A stretch of DNA of 64,000 bases. Source: Prillingera fragicola (lineage: Eukaryota > Basidiomycota > Tremellomycetes > Trichosporonales > Trichosporonaceae). The translations under genes were made by a program, and so were the position numbers. The notes under the pieces are model-generated. The model saw nothing but the letters and a program-made list of their open reading frames with translations. It did not search any database and had not been told where the DNA came from. Location: assembly GCA_002335605.1 (NCBI GenBank), contig BEDY01000005.1, positions 1,728,448-1,792,447 on the forward strand, given 5' to 3'. Shown piece after piece: positions 1 to 8,625 of this stretch (the first letter of the stretch is position 1; each line of letters begins with the position of its first letter).

Positions 1-1515
1 CGAGCGTGTGTCAGCGGGGGATCCCAGGGACTAGGGGGAGCTTACAGAGCAGCAGACAGGCCATAGCCGATACCCCGGATCGAGGTCGGGTACGACTCGG
101 CAGAGATTGTGCCCTCCATGTTTCCCGGGCCAAAGTTGCCAGACGACATCATGAGGCCGCTGCGGCAGTCAGCGAGTGAACCATCCCCGGAGAGACCGCG
201 GGCTTACTAGAGGACAATGAACGCGGGCATGACCTTTGTCACCTTGTCGTATGCCAGGCCGACGATCAGGCCAAAGATAATGTACCCTGTGAATCCCATC
301 ATGAGGAGGTTTTTGCGGCCCGTGTACTTGACGACAAACGCGCCTGGAGTGTCAGCACTCGCGACCGCTGGGCAATCCCGCCAACTCACCAGCAAACACG
401 CCCGGGAGCGCAATCACCGCCAGCAACAAGTTCCACTCGAGGGTGCGCATGAGGCCCATCTTGGGCTGGATGTTGGCAATGATCAAGCTCGAGAAGATGC
501 CGTTGGGGAATGTCACAAAGTCGTACAAAAACCACGTGCCTGCGGTGCCGATAAACGTCTTCCAGTACCGCTTGGCGACGAGGCGGTAGGGCTGGTGCCG
601 CTTGATTGCGTTTTTGCGATACAGCGTCGAGTTGACCATGCGGATACGAAAGTAGAAGACCGACAGGGGGATGACAATGCCAATGGCCAGGAGGACGCGC
701 CAGGTGTAGGCCAGGATGTACCGGTCGTGCTCGCTGTCTGTCCCGCCATAATGGCTGCCTCCGGCGATGAGCAGGAAAAGACTGATAACGATCGGTCCGC
801 CGAGAGAGAGCATCAGGTTGGTCACGAGAATGAAGACTTTGCCCCTGTTGCGGCCAAACTTCTCGTTGCTCGCTTCAGAGGCAGACGTGCTGCAGGCGGG
901 ATACTCGCCGCCGACGCCGATGCCGACCAGGCCACGACACACGGTGAGCATCCAGAACATGCCGTCTTCAGCTGCTTGTCAGTGCTAGTCTGCAGAACAT
1001 GGACGTACTCTTGCCACTTGCCGCAGTGCAGAGAATCGCCCCGAGGACGATGCAAAATGTCGTGCCGACGATTGCGGCTTTGCGGCCGACGAGATCACAC
1101 ACGACGCCGACTATCAGCATGCCAAGCACCTCACCGACGAGCAGCGAGTTGGACACCCTCGTCGAGACGCTCGACGTGTATGTTGAGGTGTAGAGAATCT
1201 TCTACTCTAGAGTCAGGGTGCATGCCACTCGCCTCCACCGCCACTGTAACGCACAAAGATGGCATTGATGACCGTCATGACATTGTTCTGGTCTCCGTCA
1301 CTGATCAACGCAAAGCCAGTGGCCAGGATCGTAAAGTAGTCGGACCGCTTGGCGTTGTACGTGCTCACGCCAGCGAGCTCGCTGTTGCCGTCGCTTACGC
1401 TGTCTGCGTCGTGGGCGATGTGTTCCTCTACCTCCACATGGGTGGACTGGTCATTGTGCTCGTCCCGGGACGCGGCTTTGTCGTAGGAGTTGGAGTGTTT
1501 GGGGAGGTCTGCCAT
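1..1515 (-). CDS. MFS transporter, phosphate/glycerophosphodiester (Git1/Pho84-like) type, 3'-incomplete
   Basis: Proton-coupled plasma-membrane permease of the major facilitator superfamily, probably for inorganic phosphate or glycerophosphodiesters. Exons on the minus strand: 1515-1255, 1201-1009, 971-390, 343-208 and 159-46; the gene runs off the left edge, leaving about 428 residues. Spliced residues show the family pattern: ISDGDQNNVMTVINAIF near the first membrane segment, then STRVSNSLLVGEVLG, D-x-x-GRK, the loop GIGVGGEYP with an acidic/Ser stretch after it, and late in the protein SSGNFGPGNMEGT plus SYPTSIRGIGYGLSAA. The joined frame is continuous across four introns of 53, 37, 45 and 48 nt. 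The start at 1515 is the first ATG of a hydrophilic N-terminus of about 60 residues. The substrate is inferred from family resemblance; a related organic-anion or sugar porter is possible. Confidence 0.82.
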
Positions 1516-2866
1516 TGTGAAAGCGTCAACTGTGGCAACAAGTGGGCTTCAAGAGACCACGCACAGTCACCTATATCACTACCACCCCAGACCTTTGTCG
1601 TCGCTTCAGTCGCTTTGACCAACAACACCCTATCGGCCACCCCCGAGAATGACAATGCCAGAAACAGCACGCACATGCGCAACAGACACCATTTCCGGAC
1701 GAAACGGGGTATGCAACGCCGTCGCTGGTCGTGTGAGCAGCTTGTTGCTGAACCCGGTTCCACAGTCGCCCTCTACATCCTCTCCTCACATGCACAATGA
1801 CGAAGGAGCTAGTGCGACGTTTGCTACAGGCACCCGCTGGACTGCATCACGTTGTGCCAACAGCAAGTGCATGTGACGCGAGCGTGCGGCGCAGTGACGG
1901 CGTGGTGCGGCGTGGTGTGCGGCGCGGCGGCACAAGGTGGGTCGGTGGTGCTATTCTCGGCACGCTGTCGGCGTATGGCTGCGACTGCGGAGTGTACGCA
2001 GACTGAAGGGGCTCGGAAATAGTTTGGGTAATCGTATTTGTTTCTAGATGTGCAGATGGGCTAGGATGCACGTTGGACAACGAGATGGCGAATGGAGCGA
2101 TGAGTAGACAACGATGGTGGCCAGCCCAGTGGTGGCCGGAAACATACTCCGACCGTGGGCCTGATCATAGCCTGGGGGGGGTGGAGGTGGATGTGAATGA
2201 CCATCGACCACACACTCCAACTGTTCATGGCCATTCCTGATGAAAAACGAGCAACTGATACACTGTATGCAAACTGGGCTTCAACCCAGCATGGCTAGGC
2301 TCCTTTAGAACCGACACTCTTCCACTTTTGCTTTTGCGGCCCCGCAACCCTGTCACCTCACCACTACCCCAGTTCAAAGACCACGGATCCCTTGCACCCT
2401 ACCCCCGCAGAGAATGATACGCAAAGTCACCGCTCCCCACGGGCCACCCCTTCCAAGCAGCAAGCTGCTGCATTCCTGATCACCCTCCCCGGAAGCGCCA
2501 ATACACCCACGGATGATGACTGATCACTCCCATCGTCTGCGGCGACCTTGGCCAGCCGGGTATGGGTGCCCCGGAAGTGTGCTCCGTGTCATCGGGTCGG
2601 GCCGACATCCCTGCACTGATGATGGCGGCGCCGCTCCGCCGACTTTGTGTTCGACGACCCAGCGATGAGGATGCATTGACGCAGCTTCGTTCAGAAACCT
2701 GCCCAGATGGCCAAGATGCATCCATAGGAGACTGCCTCCAGTGACGCGCAACCTGGCAGACGATCCGTAGCGCTCCACAGTAACGTCAACTCCCATCAAT
2801 CCCCTAATCCCCTGTGCAGCCAATAACGTGCATCCTAACCTACTATACACTTTTCAAAACCGATGC
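1516..2866. other. Intergenic, no gene seen
   Basis: Promoter side of the MFS gene and 3' side of the maleylacetate reductase gene. Only short unsupported frames are present, without coding-like composition or splice partners. A C-rich run lies near 2330-2430. Nothing else is recognised. Confidence 0.6.
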
Positions 2867-4097
2867 CTAAATCTTCGACTTTTGCTCCACTGCCGGGGGC
2901 TTGCCGTCAAAGGCATTGGTCAACAAGCGGAGCAGCTTGTCGTGCTCGAGCGGCGCAGGGTTCGGGTACTGGGCCTTTGCGGCGAGCTCGGCGGCCTTTT
3001 CGAGGTCTTCCCTCTTGAGGCCCAGGTCGGACAGCTTGCGCACCGTGCCGAGGGTGGTCTCGAGCTCCCAGAGCTTTTGCGCCGCCTCGCCGCCGGAACA
3101 GCCAATGGCGCCGCCAATCTTGTCCATCGCGTCCATGGCGTACGGCGTGTTGTAGGCCATGGCATGGGGGAGGACGACGGTGTGGGTGTCGGCGTGGGGG
3201 AGGCCAAAGGTGCCGCCGAGGGTGTGGCAGAGCTTGTGGTGGATGGCCATGCCGACGTGGCCGAGACACACGCCTGCGGCCCACGCACCTGCCTGCGCCT
3301 GCGAGCGGGCCTCGACGTCGTTGGGCGTGTCCTTGAGCTTGAGCAGGGCTTTGTACAGGTTGGAAATGCCTGAGACCGCGACGCCCTCGATGATGGGGTT
3401 GATCTGGGGAGAGTAGAGGGCCTCAACGCAGTGTGCGATTGCGTTGATGCCGGAAGTGTAGGTGAGCTGCTGCGGGAGGGAGAGTGTGAGGTCGACGTCG
3501 TAGACGATTGTCTTGGGCAGGATGGCGGGGTCGGAACGCGTGGTCTTGAGGTTGTTGACCGTCTCGCCCAGAATGGGCGTGGCCTCGGACCCGGCGTAGG
3601 TCGTAGGGACTGCAATGTGGGGCGCGCCGGTGCGAATCGAGAGGGCCTTGCCGAGGCCGACAGTCGAGCCGCCGCCAATTGAGATCAGGCAATCGGCGTT
3701 GACCGACTTGGCATACTCGAGCGCCTTGAGGGTAACGTCCTCGGGCGTGTGCATGACGGCGTCTTTGCAGCTGCATTGTCAGCGCTGCCGGACGTCGGGT
3801 TGTGAGTTGAATGTCGACGACGCGGAGCACCGCGGACATGGCCGGCGCCGGTGGTGACTGCCTGTCCCACACTGCCTGCAGCTCCACATCTCACTTCTGT
3901 CCGACTCACATGCCAGCGACGAGCCCTCCGAGGCTCTCCTTGATCTTGTTGGCGAGGTCGAGCTGGCGCTGAGTGTCCTCGGTGACGAGCAGGACATGCT
4001 TGACGTTGAGACGCTTGACCTCTTCTGGGATCTTTGCAATGGTGCCGCTGCCAAAGACGGTGCGGGGGATGTGAGCCTCAAAGGTGAATGGACGCAT
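2867..4097 (-). CDS. Maleylacetate reductase (iron-type alcohol dehydrogenase superfamily)
   Basis: Cytosolic NAD(P)H-dependent reduction of maleylacetate to 3-oxoadipate, the last dedicated step of the hydroxyquinol route. Exon 1 is 4097-3910 and exon 2 is 3770-2867, joined over a 139-nt GT-AG intron with a CTGAC branch site; 363 aa. Visible features are the N-terminal start MRPFTFEAHIPRTVFGSGT, the nucleotide-binding ISIGGGSTVGLGKA (about 93-106), VPTTYAGSEATPI, and the His-rich IHHKLCHTLGGTFGLPHA (about 239-256), which replaces the metal site of true Fe-alcohol dehydrogenases. The length fits the family (about 350-360). It is divergently paired with the ring-cleavage dioxygenase at 4628, which supports this call over a generic alcohol dehydrogenase. 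The ATG at 4097 gives the conserved N-terminus; the upstream frame is low-complexity. Confidence 0.9.
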
Positions 4098-4253
4098 TTT
4101 TGTCGTGTCTTGGAGAGTGGGCTGATGAGAGATGCGAGTGTCGTGCTGCTGTGAGGTTTTGTTGCTGCCAGAGCTGTGATAAGAGAGCAGAATGAGAGAA
4201 TCAGTCAGCAAATAGTCGAGCAGAGCAGTGATGAGAGTGACGTCTTGGGTGTC

Positions 4254-4341
4254 CCGGAGGCGGCATGACCGCCGCCCCGGAGGATGGCTCGGAGTGCACT
4301 GCCGTTGCCGCCGGGCGCAGGCGGGGACCGGAGATCCGGAG
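4254..4341. promoter_or_regulatory. Cluster of CCGGAG boxes in the shared promoter
   Basis: Four copies of CCGGAG (4254-4259, 4277-4282, 4328-4333, 4336-4341) and one TCGGAG (4289-4294) lie in the same orientation within 88 bp. A GGCGG-N5-CCGCC inverted repeat sits at about 4259-4273. The cluster lies in the 530-bp divergent promoter of the two aromatic-catabolism genes, where a CGG-type binuclear zinc cluster regulator could bind. The binding role is inference; the clustering is directly visible. Confidence 0.5.
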
Positions 4342-4627
4342 TTTACATGGCCGCAAGTCGCCGCAACCTCCACCCGGGCATTCCATGCCCCCATGCACGA
4401 TGACCGGCAGCTCAGCCAATGGCCTATGCATCCAGGAGCGCAACTCTACTATGCTGGGACGGGGCATGCAGAGGAAGAGCAAAGACCCCGCAGTAGGGCG
4501 CTGTTCTGGAAAGAGGACAATGCAGAAGATGAACACCCAGTACAAATACATTCCCACTCCACCATCTCCCTCTTGCTTTCGCCCACTCTCCCACACGACC
4601 ACCATTCCTCACCAGAAATAACTCACA

Positions 4628-5930
4628 ATGCCAAAGGTCTCTGACGTCCCCAACCTCGGCAAGGCTGTCGTCGACGCCCTCGAGCGCGGCGCCCCCGACA
4701 TTGACCTCAACGACCTCCCCAACCTCACCGACATGAGCGCCGACAAGCTCACCGAGAATGTGATTGCGATCAACGCGGGCACCAAGGATGCGCGCGCCAA
4801 ATATGTCAACGAAGCGCTCGTCCGTCACATGCACTCGTTTGTCAAGGAGGTGCAGCTTACGACCGAGGAGTGGATGTGAGTTACCCAGTCCGTCGATGCG
4901 CTAGAAGGCGGAGCCAGCTGCAAGTCGACCTGCACGATCTCCTAGCTCTGGAGAGCAGAGCAGCAGGACCCAGCTCGTCATGAGCACCCCTTGAGGTCTC
5001 TCCTCGTGGCCCCGCAGCCCCACATCCTCCCACCTCCACAGAGCTGACTCCCCAGGTCGGCCATTCAGTTCCTCACCAAGACTGGCCAGATGTGCACCGA
5101 TCTTCGCCAGGAGTTTATCCTGCTTTCCGACATCTACGGTGTCTCGGCTCTCGTCGACACTATCAACCACCCCAAGCCTGCGGGCGCTACCGAGGCCACT
5201 GTGCTCGGCCCGTTCTTTGTCGAGGATGCCAGGACTGTGAGTTTCCACCTTAGAGATGCCAGCAGGAGGTGCGAGCTGGACTATTGCTCAGCTCGGCACC
5301 TGCACTGGCTCTCGCCAGCTCGCTATTCGCTCCACTCGCGTGTAGCTGACGGTCCAGATTGAGATTGGCGAGGCCATTGCCTCGGAGGACAAGGGCGAGC
5401 CGATGGTTGTCAAGGGCCGCATTCTCGACATGCAGGGCAACCCTGTGCCCAAATGTCTGATTGAGACCTGGGAGACCGACCAGGAGGGCTACTACGACAC
5501 CCAGTACGGCGAGTACGAGCAGGACTGCCGTGGTCGTCTGTACTCGAACGAGAACGGCGAGTACATGTTCCGCTGCGTCATGCCCGTCGCCTACCCTATT
5601 CCCAACGACGGTCCCGTCGGCAAGCTGCTCAGGTCTATTGGACGACACGTCTTCCGCCCCGCCCACCTGCACATGATGTTTGTTAAGGAGGGCATGGAGG
5701 AGCTCATCACGAGTCTCTACTTTAAGGGCGACATTTTCCTCACCTCGGACGCAGTCTTTGGTGTCAAGACTTCGCTCGTTGTTGACCCCAAGATGATCGA
5801 GGACGAGGCAGAGGCACGCAAGTATGGCTTCAAGGAGGCCAAGAGCTTCCGTCTCGTCGAGCGCGACTTTGTCCTCATTACCACCGAGGAGGCCCAGGCT
5901 CAGATCAAAAAGGTGCGCGAGGCTCTGTGA
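4628..5930 (+). CDS. Intradiol ring-cleavage dioxygenase (hydroxyquinol 1,2-dioxygenase / catechol 1,2-dioxygenase)
   Basis: Fe(III) enzyme that opens hydroxyquinol (or catechol) between its two hydroxyls to give maleylacetate (or cis,cis-muconate). Exons 4628-4875, 5056-5236 and 5358-5930; 333 aa. The N-terminal helical dimerisation part is residues 1 to about 125. The intradiol signature runs from MVVKGRILDMQGNPVP into ETWETDQEGYY. Iron ligands expected from the family are a Tyr in EGYYD (about 188-189), Tyr222 in AYPIPNDGP, and His246 and His248 in RPAHLHMMF. The second intron (5237-5357) ends in CTGACGGTCCAG, so I used that acceptor; an upstream acceptor at about 5345 would add four residues in frame. 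The neighbouring maleylacetate reductase makes hydroxyquinol the likelier substrate. Confidence 0.9.
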
Positions 5931-6527
5931 GATTGTCCGCGGCAGAAAGTGTATTTGTACATAGGAACGCATGGATTGTTATGGATCAACCAGATGGCCG
6001 GCAGTGCTGCACCTTGCCGTCTCTCAGGGGGCTGGACACGCCGGGCAAAACGAACAAGGCCACATACACGGGGTGGCCAGAAAGTATCCTACTTTCAGCC
6101 GACTGCGATGAAGATCACAAGCTGACGAAAGGGTGCGGTGGTACGTCCGTTGCCATTGACAACCATTTGTTTTTGCTCCACCAGCCGCACTAGCGCGGCA
6201 CAGCATGGCTATGGCTCTCTCTGATCCGGCACGAGATGCAGGCCATGCCGTTGTAGCATCATTCCTGGTCTGTAGGTCAGTTCCCATGGACTAAGATAGG
6301 ACCGATCTCGGTGTCTCAGCGCCTCAAAAAGTGTAAGAGACGCATCGAGAAATTCGGTCAAAAGTCCATCCACTTGCGTCCATTTGCACCATCCACGTTC
6401 GTCCAGGCCATGATTTCAACGGAAGCGTCAATGATCTTTCTCAGGCGATTTTCATCTAATGAGACGTTGACAGCATACATAAGAGGTCCTCTCCAAGCTT
6501 CCCCCTCACCTTTAACATCATCGCACA
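5931..6527. other. Intergenic, no gene seen
   Basis: 3' flank of the dioxygenase and 5' flank of the coiled-coil gene at 6528. No frame, RNA gene or repeat could be supported. Confidence 0.6.
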
Positions 6528-7690
6528 ATGCTCAATTCAACGCCCAGCCCCACCCACACTGCCACGACCATCTGCTCCTCACCCCCAGCATGCCACATCC
6601 AGCAGATCCACCCCGTCAGCCGCCAGCCACACACCCTCACTCTTGGGATCGACTGCGTGCCCGGCTGCGTCATCGATGTAAACCTCACCTGCTCGCAGCA
6701 TGACAAGCACGAGACGCGGGTGCTGTCCGCAGACAAGTGTCACGCTGCCATCACGTATGGGACGTCGCCACACTCTGACGACCATTCCGAGACATGCGAG
6801 CCAGCTACCGAGTCTCCCTGCCCAGGCAATGCTGATCTTGACTGGCGTGCCGCCACCCTGTCGCAGCAAGAGCGTGCTCTGCAAGCGGAACGGGCCCTCC
6901 TTGCCCACGAGCGCGCCACTTTTGAAGCCGACCGGGACAAGTTCAAAGCGGTCAAGACGGCCTTTTCCAAGTGTGGTCGTGTATGGGCTGATGTCAACGA
7001 TCCGACCAAAATCCTCCACATGGTGCTGGATGGGAGTGGTTCATCTAGCCAGTTGGCCGAGATGCAGCGCAAAATTCAGAGCCTCACGCATCAGGTCGCG
7101 TATGAGCAACAGAGGGTCGCGCACTGGTCCCAGACGTACCTGCAGGTGAGACACACTTGGCGGCGCAAGGCGTGCAGCTGACAAGGACAGCTCCAGCAAA
7201 AGCAGCAAGCACAGCCCACCGCCGAACTTGGACCCTACATCACGCGCATCAACCAGCTCGAGCTCGAGAAGCAGGCCCTCCAGGTCTCGCACACACAGCT
7301 CCAGACATGCCACGAATACCTCCAGTCCACGCACACGATCTGCAGATCAACCACGACGAGCTTGAGATTTACAATGACACGCTCCAATTGATGTACGACA
7401 CCCTCCACCCCGCTCACCTTAAGCTTGAGGAAAAGCACGCCACGCTGCAGGCATGGTATGAGCAGACGGTGATCTCAAAGGGCCGGCTGCAGTGTCGGCT
7501 AAAGGAGCTGCTCGAGCGCAAGGACGAGCGGACTGTTGGGGAGGGGCTTTTGCGCGGGATGCGGTGGTTGGAGGCTGAGAGTCAGAGGATTGCCGCAAGG
7601 CAGGCTGCTGAGGATGCTGTTGCGCAGGAGATTATGGAGGAGGCTGAAGAGGAAGGGGCTGATGAGGGTGGGCTCATGGTGGTGGAGTAG
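6528..7690 (+). CDS. Coiled-coil protein of unknown function (gene model uncertain: frame change near 7284-7345)
   Basis: No family recognised. Exon 1 is 6528-7145; a clear intron 7146-7190 (GTGAGA, CTGAC, ACAG) follows; coding resumes at 7191 as a Gln/Glu/Leu-rich coiled coil. That frame closes near 7391, but the next frame continues the coiled coil (INHDELEIYNDTLQLMYDTL) to the stop at 7690. A 62-nt intron 7284-7345 (GTCTCG...CTGCAG) would restore the frame and give 351 aa, but its donor is weak and the skipped bases also read as coiled coil, so a one-base frameshift (mutation or sequence error) is equally possible. Residues 1-100 are Ser/Thr/His-rich; coiled coil runs from about 105 to 330; the tail is acidic (MEEAEEEGADEGG). 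It lies 0.9 kb before a larger coiled-coil gene on the same strand. Confidence 0.55.
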
Positions 7691-7783
7691 GCGATGGGAG
7701 CAACTGTCCGGCCAAGGCTCATGCATTATAATTCACGGCTGGCTGTAGCGGTGGGATGCTGGGAGGCAATGCCAAGTTATTTA

Positions 7784-8022
7784 TGTGTTTTTGAGAAACA
7801 CACAATGGCCATTAATGCGGTTCCAGTCTTTTCAGACGTGATATTTCAAAACGCACTACCCACAACCAGACACGGTGAAAGAGCAGCTTCTCGCTTTCAG
7901 CCATAGTTTTAAAACACACTACTAAAATCCCAGTGCAGCTTCAAACCGTGAACCGATATCTCAAACCATGATACTGCCTACCTCAAAAGGAACTGTCACC
8001 ATTATGTGTTTCTCAAAACACA
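7784..8022. repeat. 239-bp element bounded by ~25-bp imperfect inverted repeats
   Basis: The left arm 7784-7808 and the reverse complement of the right arm 7999-8022 differ by one missing T and one C/T change. Each arm is itself a near-palindrome (TGTGTTT, loop, AAACACA). Inside, variants of TTCAAAACRCACTAC recur at about 7852 and 7907. No target-site duplication is clear and no coding sequence is present. It could be a MITE remnant or a hairpin-forming 3' element of the upstream gene. Confidence 0.45.
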
Positions 8023-8075
8023 CTGCTGCATCATGTCCTTCGCCCCCCCTTCTCGACTGCCCACTCCTCTTGCAG

Positions 8076-8273
8076 CCCAAAGACGCGCGAGTGGCGGCCG
8101 TGTCGCGATGTACAGAGCTGGAGCAGGAGAACATGATGTTGCGCGCTCGTCATCTGACTGTCAAGAGCAACTTGGCTGGGCTCAAGACTGCTGTTAAGGG
8201 TTTCGCTATGGTCAAACTTCTAGATGATATGCTGGGCGAGGACCGGGAGGCTGTGGTGAAGACGAAGGTTTGA
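8076..8273 (+). pseudogene. Orphan coiled-coil exon (remnant)
   Basis: After a good acceptor (CTCTTGCAG at 8067-8075) an open frame encodes about 65 charged, heptad-like residues (ELEQENMMLRARHL, AVKGFAMVKLLDDMLGED) and ends at a stop at 8273. No start or upstream exon could be joined; the 5' side is the inverted-repeat element. It probably is the last exon of a decayed coiled-coil gene related to its neighbours. A real gene with an unseen 5' exon is the alternative. Confidence 0.35.
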
Positions 8274-8625
8274 GTCTGTCATACTCCGCTCCGCGACACC
8301 AGAGTCCCATAGCAATTGTATCCCAGGCATGAGTGACTTGTACTGGATGCTCTGTATACTATTTGAGTGAACACTGAAGCTCACACAAACAGCGGGTGGA
8401 CCTCGTTGTTACTGCGAGGTGATATGCGTCAGTGGGAAGGTGCAGACAAGGATGGGCGACTGGCAGGGCGTTTGTCCTCCACCGTCATCCACAACAAGAC
8501 ACCTTTCTTTCCATATCCTCATCCCTCTCGTCCTCACTTGAACTCTTACTCCCCTCCCCCCTTCTTCCTCTCTCACACACACAGTCCATCCACCACATCC
8601 GACTCCGTGCTCGTCGTCAGACGCT

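Noticed and set aside
217..1800. 527-codon open frame on the plus strand
   Set aside because: It is the antisense shadow of the MFS transporter exons on the minus strand; composition is repetitive Arg/Ala/Val and no family is recognisable.
7100..8300. CRISPR-like or phage-like repeat structure
   Set aside because: The genome is eukaryotic; the repeats are two inverted arms and not regularly spaced direct repeats.
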